Of a stretch of DNA of 64,000 nt, positions 10,020 to 18,503 are shown piece after piece. This DNA comes from DASYTH01 sp035942955 (GTDB taxonomy: Bacteria; Actinomycetota; Actinomycetes; Mycobacteriales; Pseudonocardiaceae): NCBI RefSeq assembly GCF_035942955.1, contig NZ_DASZCQ010000336.1:1-64000 (forward strand), read 5' to 3'. The stretch's first letter is position 1. The number at the start of each line of letters is the position of its first letter. The position numbers and the translations under genes were made by a program. Below the pieces are notes generated by a model that had not been told where the DNA came from, searched no databases, and saw only the letters and a program-made list of their open reading frames with translations.

Positions 10020-11208
10020 CCGAGGCGAGCACCGCGGCGAGTGCGGTGAACCCGGCGAGGATGGCGAACACGGCGGGATAGCCGCCGAGCATCTCGGCCA
10101 GCGCGGTGCACGCCCACGGGGCGACCGCGGCGACGATGTTGATCGGGGCGAGCAGCAGGCCGTTGAGCCGCCCGTAGTACGCCGCACCCCACCTTTCGGT
10201 GACCGCGGTCGCGTGCAGCAGCGTGAACACCCCGCGGGACATGCCCACCAGCACCGCGGCGATGATCAGCAGCGCGGCCGGCCCCGGGAGGACGCCCATC
10301 AGGGCGACGGAGCCGGCGCCGGCGCCGAGCACCAGCGCGGTGCGGCCGCGGACGCTGGTCGCCGCGGTGAGCCGGCCGTAGCCGAGGCGCGCGCAGACCT
10401 GCCCCGCCCCGCCGAGGCCGAGCGCGACCGCGGCCAGGCCGGTGGACAGGCCGCGCTCGAGCAGCAGCGGGATCTGGATGATCACGACGCCGTAGATGGC
10501 GAAGGACGCCAGCGTGAACGCGACCGTCAGCAGCACGAACGCGCGGCTGCGTGCCACCTGACCCGGCGGCCGCGGCGGCTGGTCGGGATGGGCCTCGGGC
10601 CGCGACCACCCGCCGCGCAGCCCGATGGCGTGCAGCGGGATCGTGATCAACGCGTACCCGGCGGCCAGCACCAGGTAGGTTCCGCGCCAGCCGAGCCACC
10701 CGGCCAGCAGCGCGGTCAGCGGTCCGAACACGGTGCTGGCCAGGCCGCCGACCAGGGTGATGGCGGTCAGCGCGGTCACCCGGCGCTCGCCCCACCAGCG
10801 GGTGACCGCGGCGAACGCGGGGCTGTAGAGCGTGCCGGACATGGCGACCCCGACGAGGAACCAGCCGGCGAAGAACCAGTGCGGTGACCCGGCGGTGGCG
10901 ACCAGAACCAGCGCCGGGACGGCCAGCACCGAGCCGCTCGTCATCACCGGCCGCGGCCCCCGCCGGTCGAGCAGCCGGCCGACCCAGATCCCGGCCAGCG
11001 CCAGGACGATCTGGCCGAGCGAGAAGGCCGCGGTGACCATGGTGGCCGACCAACCGGTGTCGGCGGTGATGCCGGGCGCGAGCACCGGGAACGCGTAGAA
11101 GAGCACGCCCCAGCTGGTGATCTCGGTGAGGCACAGGACGAGCAGCACCCGGCGCAGCCCGGCGCGGGACAGCGCTGCGGGCACCGTGGAGGTCACGCTT
11201 GTGAGCAT
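10003..11208 (-). CDS. MFS transporter
   Basis: About 400 residues with twelve predicted membrane segments. The first half carries the major-facilitator motif-A-like loop GIWVGRLLDRRGPRP between helices 2 and 3, and the second half repeats the two-fold architecture (LGAGAGSVALMGVLPGPAALL and onward). It is a proton-linked permease or exporter with unknown substrate. The frame is also open to GTG 11253; ATG 11208 is used here, but neither start has a convincing ribosome-binding site. The 3' end overlaps the converging alcohol dehydrogenase gene. Confidence 0.85.
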   Translation of the reverse strand: MLTSVTSTVPAALSRAGLRRVLLVLCLTEITSWGVLFYAFPVLAPGITADTGWSATMVTAAFSLGQIVLALAGIWVGRLLDRRGPRPVMTSGSVLAVPALVLVATAGSPHWFFAGWFLVGVAMSGTLYSPAFAAVTRWWGERRVTALTAITLVGGLASTVFGPLTALLAGWLGWRGTYLVLAAGYALITIPLHAIGLRGGWSRPEAHPDQPPRPPGQVARSRAFVLLTVAFTLASFAIYGVVIIQIPLLLERGLSTGLAAVALGLGGAGQVCARLGYGRLTAATSVRGRTALVLGAGAGSVALMGVLPGPAALLIIAAVLVGMSRGVFTLLHATAVTERWGAAYYGRLNGLLLAPINIVAAVAPWACTALAEMLGGYPAVFAILAGFTALAAVLASVSGTR

Positions 11209-11411
11209 GTCAACGGACGCGGGCCGAACAGGAGAGTTCGTGAGCGGAGACACCCGGACATAAAGGGGTTCCGCGCTCGACCGGCCTGGGGGTCACCGGG
11301 AGCACGGAACCACCGTTAACAGTACACCCGCACGGGCCGGTTCAGCGAGAGGCACGCCGTAACGCTTCATCACGGGTTTAATTCGCGCTGGCCACGGGCG
11401 TGGTATGGTCT

Positions 11412-11429
11412 GTGCTGTCTAGACAGCAC
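11412..11429. promoter_or_regulatory. Perfect 18-bp palindrome, probable toxin-antitoxin operator
   Basis: GTGCTGTCTAGACAGCAC is a perfect palindrome ending 15 nt before the antitoxin ATG and just ahead of its ribosome-binding site. A TATGGT hexamer (11404-11409) immediately upstream could be the -10. Phd/YefM antitoxins bind such palindromes in their own promoters, so this is probably the autoregulation site. Confidence 0.7.
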
Positions 11430-11444
11430 CCGGGAGGTGCCGCC

Positions 11445-11765
11445 ATGCCCGAGCGCCCGCACTGGCAGGTCCAGGAGGCCAAGCAGCGGTTCAGCGAGGT
11501 CCTCCGCGCGGTCGAGAACGAAGGGCCGCAGACGATCACCCGGCACGGCGAGGAGGTCGCGGTCGTCATCGACATCGACCAGTACCGCCGGCTCACCGAG
11601 GGCCGGCGAAGCTTCAAGGAAGTGCTGATGGGCCCGCCCATCAGCGACGAGATTGCCGAGGTTCTGGAAGAGATCGAGTCCGAGCGAAAGAACGACTTCC
11701 CCCCGCTGCGCGACTTCGAGATCGAGCTGGGGCTGGATCGGCCGGTCGATGAGGGGTCGAGTTGA
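11445..11765 (+). CDS. Phd/YefM-family antitoxin
   Basis: 106 residues. The start is ATG 11445, preceded by GGGAGGTG; an upstream in-frame start would put the operator inside the gene. The N-terminal DNA-binding part has the family pattern WQVQEAKQRFSEVLRAVENEG, then TITRHGEEVAVVIDIDQYRRL. The C-terminal acidic tail (EVLEEIESERKNDFPPLRD) is the segment that wraps the toxin. It neutralises the VapC-type toxin encoded next and represses the operon. The stop overlaps the toxin start by 4 nt (TTGA), so synthesis is coupled. Confidence 0.9.
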   Translation: MPERPHWQVQEAKQRFSEVLRAVENEGPQTITRHGEEVAVVIDIDQYRRLTEGRRSFKEVLMGPPISDEIAEVLEEIESERKNDFPPLRDFEIELGLDRPVDEGSS

Positions 11766-12175
11766 CCTACCTACTCGACACCAACGTCCTGTCCGAGACG
11801 CGGAAGACGAACCGGAATCCGGGCCTCGAGCAGTGGATCGGCGACATGCCGATGGAGCGTCTGCATCTCTCCGTGATCACGGTCGGCGAGGTCGAGAAAG
11901 GTATCGCCAAGGTGCGCGAACGCGGCGATCATCGTCAGGCGGCTCTCTTCGAGAGCTGGCTGGACGACGTTGTCGACAAGTTCGGCGAGCGGATCGTCCC
12001 GGTCACGACCGAGATTGCCCGGGAGTGGGGTACGCAGAGCGGTCGCCGGCCCGTCTCGATCGCGGACGCCTTGATCGCGGCGACGGCAAGAGTCCACAAC
12101 CTGCGCCTGGTTACCCGCAACGTCAAGGACTTCGAGGATGCCGGGGTGAGGGTGCTCAATCCGTTCACCGACTGA
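11762..12175 (+). CDS. vapC: PIN-domain VapC-type ribonuclease toxin
   Basis: 137 residues from TTG 11762. PIN-domain acidic residues are present: Asp6 in LLDTNVLSE, Glu43 in VGEVEKG, Asp102 in SIADALIAATA and Asp123 in TRNVKDFE. These bind the metal used to cleave RNA, typically tRNA in VapC proteins. Pairing with a Phd-type rather than VapB-type antitoxin is common. The weak TTG start overlapping the antitoxin stop should keep toxin output below antitoxin. It sits between an exporter and an RpiB-like gene with no mobile element nearby. Confidence 0.9.
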   Translation: MTYLLDTNVLSETRKTNRNPGLEQWIGDMPMERLHLSVITVGEVEKGIAKVRERGDHRQAALFESWLDDVVDKFGERIVPVTTEIAREWGTQSGRRPVSIADALIAATARVHNLRLVTRNVKDFEDAGVRVLNPFTD

Positions 12176-12191
12176 ACGTTAGCCTCGCACC

Positions 12192-12632
12192 ATGAAGATC
12201 TCTGTGGCCGCCGACGAGCGGACCGGGGTGGCCGACGCGGTGGTCGCCGAGCTGCGCCGGCGGGGGCACGAGCCGCTGCTGCACGGGGCGCTCAACGACG
12301 ACGAGCGCGACGACTGGGCGTGGGCGAGCGAGGCGGCCGCCCGCGACGTCGCGGAGGGGCGGGCCGAGCAGGGGATCGTGGCCTGCTGGACCGGGACCGG
12401 CGCGTCGATCGCGGCGAACAAGGTGGCCGGCGTCCGGGCCGCGCTGTGCGGCGACGCCGAGACCGCCCGCGGGGCACGGAAGTGGAACGACGCCAACGTG
12501 CTGGCGCTGTCCCTGCGCACGACGAGCGACGCGGTGCTGACCGAGATCCTCGACGGCTGGTTCGGCGCCGAGCCCAGCACCGACGCCGACGACGTGGCCA
12601 ACATCCGGCACGTGGGTGAGATCCGGCCGTGA
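12192..12632 (+). CDS. RpiB/LacAB-type sugar-phosphate isomerase
   Basis: 146 residues. The family signature GIVACWTGTGASIAANKVAG is present with the catalytic cysteine at Cys65, followed by AETARGARKWNDANVLALS, which forms the phosphate-binding and ring-opening region. RpiB enzymes interconvert ribose-5-phosphate and ribulose-5-phosphate; close relatives act on allose-6-phosphate or galactose-6-phosphate, so the exact sugar is open. The start ATG 12192 is 17 nt after the toxin stop. The 3' end overlaps a small membrane-protein gene by GTGA, giving a three-gene unit with two membrane proteins. Confidence 0.87.
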   Translation: MKISVAADERTGVADAVVAELRRRGHEPLLHGALNDDERDDWAWASEAAARDVAEGRAEQGIVACWTGTGASIAANKVAGVRAALCGDAETARGARKWNDANVLALSLRTTSDAVLTEILDGWFGAEPSTDADDVANIRHVGEIRP

Positions 12633-12991
12633 TCAGCGTCCTGGCCACCGGCCTGATCATCGCGGCGCTGGCCGTGGCCGCCTGGTCGCTCGGCCTGGTG
12701 CTGCTGAACAAGACCGTCGGCACCGGCACGCTCGGGCTGCTCGCGCTGCTCGAGCTCGCCCTGCTGGCGCAGACGGTGATCGGCATCGTCAAGCTGGCCG
12801 GCGCCGACCGGGACGTGTCCGGCGCGGCGTTCGTCGGCTACCACATCGCGGTGCTGCTCATCCTTCCGGTCGCGGCGTTCCTGGCGCTGGCCGAGCGGAC
12901 CCGGTGGGGCAGCGCCATCGTGCTGGCCGGCTGCCTGGTGGTCCCGGTGATGATCGTGCGGATGAACCAGATCTGGAACGCCGGTGCCTGA
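12629..12991 (+). CDS. Small integral membrane protein, four predicted helices
   Basis: 120 residues, not recognised beyond its topology. Four hydrophobic segments (about 5-25, 33-55, 70-90 and 95-113) are joined by short loops; the only charged loop is KLAGADRDVSG. The GTG start overlaps the RpiB stop by 4 nt, so translation is coupled. It overlaps the next membrane-protein gene by 8 nt. It may be a small subunit or scaffold for its neighbour. No transport signature is visible. Confidence 0.7.
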   Translation: MISVLATGLIIAALAVAAWSLGLVLLNKTVGTGTLGLLALLELALLAQTVIGIVKLAGADRDVSGAAFVGYHIAVLLILPVAAFLALAERTRWGSAIVLAGCLVVPVMIVRMNQIWNAGA

Positions 12992-13403
12992 CGTCGTCGC
13001 GCGCACCCGGACCGGGCCGGGGCGGCTGCTGATCGCCGTGTACGCGATCTTCGCGCTGGCGGCCACGGCCCGGTCGGCCGTCCAGATCGCCACGAAGTTC
13101 GACCGGGCGCCGGTGGCCTACCTGCTGTCCGCCCTCGCCGCCGTGGTCTACATCGTCGCCACCGCCGGCCTGGCCCGGGCCAGCCGCACCTCCCGGCGGG
13201 TCGCCGCGATCTCCTGCACGGTCGAGCTGATCGGCGTGCTCGCGGTGGGAACGGTCAGCCTGCTCGAGCCCGAGGCCTTCCCGGACGCCACCGTGTGGTC
13301 GGCGTTCGGCCAGGGCTACGGCTACGTGCCGGTGGTGCTCCCGATCCTGGGCCTGCTGTGGATCCGCCGAACGGCTAGAACGGCGGCCCGAAGCCACAGT
13401 TGA
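12984..13403 (+). CDS. Integral membrane protein, four predicted helices
   Basis: 139 residues beginning GTG 12984, inside the end of the preceding gene. Hydrophobic segments lie at about 15-35, 45-67, 78-98 and 110-128, separated by an RASRTSRR cytoplasmic loop. The pattern resembles many uncharacterised actinobacterial membrane proteins found near ribose-phosphate isomerases. No catalytic residue stands out. Its 3' end overlaps the converging lipase gene by 29 nt. Confidence 0.7.
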   Translation: MPDVVARTRTGPGRLLIAVYAIFALAATARSAVQIATKFDRAPVAYLLSALAAVVYIVATAGLARASRTSRRVAAISCTVELIGVLAVGTVSLLEPEAFPDATVWSAFGQGYGYVPVVLPILGLLWIRRTARTAARSHS

Positions 13404-14232
13404 CCGGCGCCGCGTTGGCCGGGTCGAGCGCGTTGGTGATCATCTGGGCGATCCCGGGATCGAACGCCATTCCGATGTGCCCCACCGGATCGGCCGGGCA
13501 CACGTCCTGGACGTAGCGGTTGCGCACGCCCGGCTCGCGGACGAACGCCGTCTCGGTGGGCGTGACCAGCGCGTCGTACCGGGTGGCGATGATCGTGTAG
13601 GCGATGCCGGGCTGGGTGATCGGCCCGTCGGTGAGCCGCCGGACGGCCGAGCCGCCCACGATCGCCTCGGTGCAGAACTGGCAGCCGAACGTGGCGAGCA
13701 CCAGGCCGACCAGCGGGCCCAGGCCGAGGAAGTCGCCGAAGCTGACCAGGCCGCCGAACGTGGTGCCGTGGGTCGGCGGGGCGAGCGCGACGACGGTGCC
13801 GACGGTCCGGTAGCCCAGGACCTTGGGGCCGTACAGGGACTGGAACGCTCCCTCGGAGTGGCCGACCAGGTCGACCCTGGCCGCGCCGGTGCCGGTGCGC
13901 ACCCGGTCGATGAACGCGGCGATCTCCGGGGTGGACCTGGTGATCGACACGGTGCCGCCGACCGGGATGGCCGGCGCGGCCTGGCCGTAGGTCGGGGCGA
14001 ACGCGCAGTACCCGGCGCCGGCCAGGTACGGGCCGAGATAGGAGAAGTGGCCGGGGCCGTTGCCACCGAGGCCGTGCAGCAGCACCACCGGGTTGGGGTG
14101 CGCGGCGGCCGGCCGGCAGCTCCAGTCGTTGAAGCCGGACGAGGGCGCGGCGGTCGCGCTGGCCGGACCGGACACCAGCAGTCCCGTGACGCTGAGCGCG
14201 ACGAACGCGACGCCGAGCAACCTGATGCGCAT
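13375..14232 (-). CDS. Secreted lipase, alpha/beta hydrolase
   Basis: 285 residues from ATG 14232, where a signal peptide begins (MRIRLLGVAFVALSVTGLLV, cleavage near ASATAA at 28). The oxyanion-hole motif VVLLHGLGGNGPGHFSY and the nucleophile elbow GHSEG (Ser126) are typical of actinobacterial class I triacylglycerol lipases; acid and base residues are probably in ATRYDALVTP and DPVGHIGMAF. Paired cysteines (FGCQFC, and residues 39/75) may be disulfides. It hydrolyses extracellular fatty-acid esters. It is divergent from a TetR gene with a palindrome between them, so control by that repressor is likely. Confidence 0.88.
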   Translation of the reverse strand: MRIRLLGVAFVALSVTGLLVSGPASATAAPSSGFNDWSCRPAAAHPNPVVLLHGLGGNGPGHFSYLGPYLAGAGYCAFAPTYGQAAPAIPVGGTVSITRSTPEIAAFIDRVRTGTGAARVDLVGHSEGAFQSLYGPKVLGYRTVGTVVALAPPTHGTTFGGLVSFGDFLGLGPLVGLVLATFGCQFCTEAIVGGSAVRRLTDGPITQPGIAYTIIATRYDALVTPTETAFVREPGVRNRYVQDVCPADPVGHIGMAFDPGIAQMITNALDPANAAPVNCGFGPPF

Positions 14233-14263
14233 GCCGTGAAGTAGAGCACGCCAGGCCGTTGTT

Positions 14264-14279
14264 AACAAGAGCGCTTGTT
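14264..14279. promoter_or_regulatory. Candidate TetR operator between lipase and regulator genes
   Basis: AACAAG and CTTGTT are perfect inverted half-sites around AGCG, 31 nt upstream of the lipase start and 32 nt upstream of the TetR start. A third related half-site (CTTGTT, 14293-14298) follows. The position in a divergent promoter region fits autorepression and control of the lipase. Confidence 0.55.
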
Positions 14280-14311
14280 CATAACTCGGCTCCTTGTTCG
14301 TACTGGATCGA

Positions 14312-14986
14312 ATGAGTAGCGTTGCGGATATGGGCCGGCGCATCAGGGGACTCGACGCCGAGGAGCGGCGCGCGCAGCGGCGAGGCCAGCTGCTGGACGC
14401 GGCGCTGGAGCTGTTCGCCGCCAACGGCTACCAGAACACCTCGATCGAGCAGCTCTGCCAGGCGGCGTTCGTCGGCACCAAGGCGTTCTACGAGGTGTTC
14501 GACAGCCGGGAGGACTGCTATATCGCGCTGCTGCGGGAGGTCACGGCGCGGCTGTCCGCGCGGATGGTCGACGCGCTGACCGAGGCGCCGGACGACGAGC
14601 AGCGGGCGACCCGGATGCTGGTGTCCACCTTCGCGCACGCGCTGGTCGACGATCCGCGGATCGCGAGGGTCACCTTCGGCCGGGGCATCGCGGTCACCCC
14701 CGAGGTCGAGCGCCAGCGCCGGGCCAACCGGCGGTGGGCGGCGGGCTTCATCGAGACGATCTGGCGCCGCTACGGCGTTCTCGGCGACGACCGGTCGGAC
14801 ATCGACGCGCACCGGATGGCGATCGGCGTGATCGGCGGCATGTTCGACCTGATCGCCGACTGGCTGCTGGACGCCGATCCCGGCGCCGGCGCCGGCGTCG
14901 ACGCGCTGATCACCGATCTGATCAACTTCTACGACGTGATCCAGACCGGACTCCGTCGGTGGCGTGGTCCATCCTTGACGGTGTGA
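14312..14986 (+). CDS. TetR-family transcriptional regulator
   Basis: About 224 residues. The N-terminal helix-turn-helix reads LLDAALELFAANGYQNTSI, then EQLCQAAFVGTKAFYEVFDS, which matches the TetR DNA-binding domain; the rest is the all-helical ligand-binding and dimer domain. ATG 14312 is used; ATG 14330 is a possible later start. It probably represses itself and the divergent lipase gene through the palindrome between them. The AraC-type gene follows with a 4-nt GTGA overlap, so the two regulators are co-translated. Confidence 0.88.
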   Translation: MSSVADMGRRIRGLDAEERRAQRRGQLLDAALELFAANGYQNTSIEQLCQAAFVGTKAFYEVFDSREDCYIALLREVTARLSARMVDALTEAPDDEQRATRMLVSTFAHALVDDPRIARVTFGRGIAVTPEVERQRRANRRWAAGFIETIWRRYGVLGDDRSDIDAHRMAIGVIGGMFDLIADWLLDADPGAGAGVDALITDLINFYDVIQTGLRRWRGPSLTV

Positions 14987-15804
14987 GGAACCCGACCACC
15001 ACCGAGTACGGCGTGCTCGGCGTCCGGGACGGGCACTTCAGCCTTGAGCGGGCGCCGGCGTCGGACGATCTTGCCGAGCTGGTCGAGCGGCACTGGCTGG
15101 TGCGCTGGGAGCTGCCCCGCGGCCGGCGCGACGCGGTCACGCTGCTGCCGCACCCGTGCGTCAACCTCGTCTTCGACCGGGGACTGGTGACGATCAACGG
15201 GGTGGGCCGGGAGCGGTTCACCTATGCGTACGAGGGAACCGGCCGGGTGTTCGGCGTCAAGTTCCGGCCCGGCGGCTTCCGGCCGTTCCTGCGTCGACCG
15301 GTCGCCGAGCTGACCGGCCAGGTGCGCCCGCTGGCCGGCCTGTGGGGCGCGGCCGGCGCGGACCGGCTCGCCGCGGAGCTGTCCATGGCGGCCGGCCTGA
15401 CCGAGCTGGTCGCGGTCGCCGAGCGGCACCTGCGCGCGCACTGGCCGGAGCCCGATCCGGAGGTGGCGGTGGTCGGGCGGATCGCCAACGCGCTGCTCCA
15501 CGACCGGACCGTGACCAGGGTCGACGACGTGGTCACGCGGTTCGGCATCCCGGCGCGGACGCTGCAGCGGCTGTTCGAGCGGTACGTCGGGGTGAGCCCG
15601 AAGTGGGTGCTGCGGCGGTACCGGGTGCACGAGGCCGCGGCCCGCCTTGCCGAGGGCACCGGCGGGAGCTGGGCCGAGGTCGCCGCGGAGCTCGGCTACT
15701 TCGACCAGTCGCACTTCATCCGCGACTTCACCCGGGAGGTCGGCATCACCCCGGCCGCCTACGCCGACGCCTGCCGCCGGCACGCCGCCCCGGTGGGCGT
15801 CTAG
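14983..15804 (+). CDS. AraC-family transcriptional regulator
   Basis: 273 residues. The GTG at 14983 overlaps the TetR stop (GTGA) and starts MRNPTTTEYG, so it is preferred over longer openings of the frame. The N-terminal half resembles the DUF6597 sensor domain (LVERHWLVRWELP, TLLPHPCVNLVF, GVKFRPGGFRPFL). The C-terminal AraC domain has both helix-turn-helices: VTRVDDVVTRFGIPARTLQR and SWAEVAAELGYFDQSHFIRD. It should act as a ligand-responsive activator. Its targets are not evident. Coupling to TetR suggests shared physiology with the lipase. Confidence 0.9.
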   Translation: MRNPTTTEYGVLGVRDGHFSLERAPASDDLAELVERHWLVRWELPRGRRDAVTLLPHPCVNLVFDRGLVTINGVGRERFTYAYEGTGRVFGVKFRPGGFRPFLRRPVAELTGQVRPLAGLWGAAGADRLAAELSMAAGLTELVAVAERHLRAHWPEPDPEVAVVGRIANALLHDRTVTRVDDVVTRFGIPARTLQRLFERYVGVSPKWVLRRYRVHEAAARLAEGTGGSWAEVAAELGYFDQSHFIRDFTREVGITPAAYADACRRHAAPVGV

Positions 15805-15810
15805 GAGCCC

Positions 15811-16632
15811 TTACCGCAGAATCACCCGGGGCACCCGCGGGGGATTGGCCCGCGCCTGCCACTCGCGCGGGTAGCCCAATGAGACCTCCTCGAACGGGAC
15901 GCCGTCGTATACGGTGCTGCGCGGGATGTGTAGGTGCCCGTAGACCGCCGCCGCGGTGCGGAACCTGCGGTGCCAGTCGGCGGTGCGCTCGGTGCCGCAC
16001 CACAGCGCGAAGTCCGGGTAGCGCAGCACCCTGGTCGGCTCCCGGACCAGCGGCCAGTGGTTGATCAGCACGAGCGGGACGTCCGGGTCGCACCCGGCCA
16101 GCCGCCGCTCGGTCTCGGCGACCCTGGCGGCGCACCACGCCTCCCGGCTCGGATGCGGGTCGGGGTGCAGGAAGTACTCGTCGGTGCAGACCACGCCGGC
16201 CTCGTACGCCTTGGCCAGCGCGGCCTCCTTGGTGGCGACCCCGTCGACCCGGAAGGTGTAGTCGTAGAGCAGGAACAGCGGCGCCACGATGACCGGCCCG
16301 CCGGGCCCCGCCCAGGTCGCGTACGGATCCTCCGGGGTGAGCACGCCGAGGCCGCGGCACAGGTCGACGAGGTGGCGGTAGCGCTCCTCGCCGCGCAGCC
16401 GGACCGGATCCTCCTTGGTGGTCCACAGCTCGTGGTTGCCGGGCGACCAGATCACCTTGGCGAACCGCTCGCTGAGCACGCCCAGCGTCCACTCGATCTC
16501 GGCGGCGCGCTCGGCCACGTCGCCGGCGACGATCAACCAGTCGGTGTCGGATTCCGGCCGCAGGTCCGCCACGATCTCCCGGTTCTCGGGGTAGCCGACG
16601 TGGAGATCGCTGGTCGCGAGCAGCCGGGTCAC
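15811..16632 (-). CDS. Calcineurin-like metallophosphoesterase
   Basis: 273 residues with all metallophosphoesterase signatures in order: SDLHVGY (metal ligands Asp and His), VAGDVAE, SPGNHELW, LINHWPLV and VYGHLHI. The dinuclear metal centre hydrolyses phosphoester bonds; the natural substrate in this subfamily is not settled. There is no signal peptide, so it acts in the cytoplasm. Its stop is 6 nt from the converging AraC stop, and it is divergent from a NarL-type regulator gene. Confidence 0.88.
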   Translation of the reverse strand: MTRLLATSDLHVGYPENREIVADLRPESDTDWLIVAGDVAERAAEIEWTLGVLSERFAKVIWSPGNHELWTTKEDPVRLRGEERYRHLVDLCRGLGVLTPEDPYATWAGPGGPVIVAPLFLLYDYTFRVDGVATKEAALAKAYEAGVVCTDEYFLHPDPHPSREAWCAARVAETERRLAGCDPDVPLVLINHWPLVREPTRVLRYPDFALWCGTERTADWHRRFRTAAAVYGHLHIPRSTVYDGVPFEEVSLGYPREWQARANPPRVPRVILR

Positions 16633-16660
16633 GGTACCGACCCTACCGATGACCTCGTCC

Positions 16661-16689
16661 TACGTAGATCGGGTCGGGAAATCTACGTA
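16661..16689. promoter_or_regulatory. Inverted repeat in the divergent metallophosphoesterase/NarL-type promoter region
   Basis: TACGTAGAT (16661-16669) and ATCTACGTA (16681-16689) are perfect inverted 9-mers with an 11-nt spacer. Each arm contains the self-complementary TACGTA. It lies 28 nt upstream of the metallophosphoesterase start and about 60 nt upstream of the regulator. The spacing of half-sites, about two helical turns, fits a dimeric regulator, possibly the adjacent LuxR-type protein. Confidence 0.55.
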
Positions 16690-16751
16690 TCGCCACGGAT
16701 GCGTATCCGACCGTCGCACCGCGACTCTTATAGGGGAACGAGGAGGGTGAC

Positions 16752-17423
16752 ATGACGTCAGCGGTCCTGACCCGGGCGCGTGCGGATTCGGGGACGCGAC
16801 GGGGGGATGGTGGGCGGCCAAGCTCCGTCGTGACCGTCGCCCTGGTCGACGACCACCCGGTGATGCGCGCCGGGCTGCGGGCGCTGCTGTCCCGAGTGGA
16901 CGGGATCTCCGTGGTGGCCGAGGCGTCCACCGAGCCCGGCTCCCTTGCCGAGGCCCTCCTGAACGAGCCGGACGTGTTGATCGTGGACGGACCGGTGGCC
17001 GAGGTCGTGCGGTCCGCCCCCGGCGCCGCCGTCCTGGTGTTCACCACCTCCGAGGACGACGAGTCGGTGTTCAACGCCATGCGCGCCGGCGCCCGCGGTT
17101 ACCTGCTCAAGGGCGCCGCGCGGGACGACCTGATCCGGGCGATCCGCGGCGTCGCCGCCGGCGAGGTGATCTTCGGCGCCCGCATCGCGCACCGGCTCAC
17201 CGGGCTGATGACGCGTCGGGTCACGCCGTTTCCCACGCTGACGACCCGGGAACGGGAGATCCTCGAGCTGATCGCCCGAGGCCTGGACAACATCGCGATC
17301 GCCCGCGCGCTGTTCCTGGCGCCGAAGACCGTCCGCAACAACATCTGCGCGATCTTCGCCAAGCTCGGCGTCGTCGACCGGGCCGAGGCGATCGCGCGCG
17401 CACGGGCCGCCGGAATCTCCTGA
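16752..17423 (+). CDS. NarL/LuxR-type response regulator with shortened receiver domain
   Basis: 223 residues; ATG 16752 is preceded by GAGGAGGG. The receiver begins at about residue 27 (VALVDDHPVMRAGLRALL) and keeps the acidic pair, a phospho-acceptor-like Asp in DVLIVDGPV and the lysine of YLLKGA. The interval from that Asp to the FTT motif of beta-4 is about a dozen residues shorter than in ordinary NarL proteins, removing most of the beta-3/alpha-3 loop. The C-terminal HTH is complete: LTTREREILELIARGLDNIA, then LFLAPKTVRNNICAIFAKLG. There is no adjacent kinase, so it is an orphan regulator that may work without phosphorylation. Confidence 0.85.
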   Translation: MTSAVLTRARADSGTRRGDGGRPSSVVTVALVDDHPVMRAGLRALLSRVDGISVVAEASTEPGSLAEALLNEPDVLIVDGPVAEVVRSAPGAAVLVFTTSEDDESVFNAMRAGARGYLLKGAARDDLIRAIRGVAAGEVIFGARIAHRLTGLMTRRVTPFPTLTTREREILELIARGLDNIAIARALFLAPKTVRNNICAIFAKLGVVDRAEAIARARAAGIS

Positions 17424-17424
17424 C

Positions 17425-18441
17425 CTACGACGCCGGGGGAGCGGTACTGGCGCGGCGGACCAGCTCGGCGGGGAGGAGCTCGACGCGGGCGTCGGCGGCG
17501 GGCGGGCCGAGGGCCAGGGCCATGGCGCGCATGCCGAGCTCGGGCATGCCCAGCCTGATGGTGGTCAGCGGGGGTACCACGTCCTGGGCGATGGGCATGT
17601 CGTCGAAGCCGATCACGGACATGTCGTGCGGGACGGCGATGTCGCGGGAGCGCAGGGTGGCCAGGACGCCGATGGCCATGGCGTCGTTGAGCGCGGCGAT
17701 CGCGGTGAGACCGGGGTTGGCGTCGAGCAGGGCGGAGGTGCCGACGGCGGCGCTGTCGCGGTCGAAGTTGGCGTAGACGACGCGTTTGGGCGGGATCGCC
17801 TGGCCGAACTCGCGGGCGGCGCGGCGCAGGCCGGCAAGGCGGTCGGTGGTCGTGGTCAGGACCTTGGGGCCGGCGACGACGCCGATCCGCTGGTGCCCGA
17901 GGCGGTACAGCTCGGCGCCGGCCAGGTAGCCGCCCTCCTCGTTGCCGGGCATCACCGCGTCGCCGGCGTGCTTGTGCCGGCCGATCACCGCGACCCGGCC
18001 GCCGGCGCGCTCGTAGGCGCGCAGCTTGGCGTTGAGCAGCCGGGTGAAGCGCGGGTCGTGGTAGCCGGAGCCGGTGAGGACGATGGCCGCGACCTGCTGG
18101 GCTCGTAGCAGGTCGACGTAGGCGAGCTCGCGGTCCGGGTCGCGGTAGCTGTTGCAGATGATGCACAGCCGGCCGTGCTCGGTGGCCACCCGCTGCAGCC
18201 CGCGGGTGATCTCGGCGAAGTACGGGTCGGACACGTCGTGCACGATCACCCCGACGGCGATCCGGTCGGCCCTTGCGAGCAGCTGGGCGTGCGCGTTCGG
18301 GACGTAGTGCAGTTCCTCGACCGCCCGCATCACGCGGTCGCGCAGCTCGTCGGTGACCGGCTTGGTGCTGCCGTTGATCACCCGGGAGGCCGTGGCCGCG
18401 GACACGCCGGCCCGCCGCGCGACATCGGCCAGCGTCGCCAT
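17425..18441 (-). CDS. LacI-family transcriptional repressor
   Basis: 338 residues starting at ATG 18441, where the LacI headpiece begins: TLADVARRAGVSAATASRVI, then NGSTKPVTDELRDRV with the hinge helix. The periplasmic-binding-protein-like sensor domain follows (IAVGVIVHDVSDPYFAEI, VIGFDDMPIAQDVVPPLTTI). It binds an operator as a dimer and releases it when a sugar ligand binds. A near-perfect LacI-type operator lies between this gene and the divergent cupin gene. Similar sites precede the operon at 45121, so a distant target there is plausible. Confidence 0.92.
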   Translation of the reverse strand: MATLADVARRAGVSAATASRVINGSTKPVTDELRDRVMRAVEELHYVPNAHAQLLARADRIAVGVIVHDVSDPYFAEITRGLQRVATEHGRLCIICNSYRDPDRELAYVDLLRAQQVAAIVLTGSGYHDPRFTRLLNAKLRAYERAGGRVAVIGRHKHAGDAVMPGNEEGGYLAGAELYRLGHQRIGVVAGPKVLTTTTDRLAGLRRAAREFGQAIPPKRVVYANFDRDSAAVGTSALLDANPGLTAIAALNDAMAIGVLATLRSRDIAVPHDMSVIGFDDMPIAQDVVPPLTTIRLGMPELGMRAMALALGPPAADARVELLPAELVRRASTAPPAS

Positions 18442-18503
18442 CGTGTCCTCCGACCGGGTTGACCATGTGGGCTGGAGCGGTTTAGCGTCAGTGAGATTAC
18501 CTG

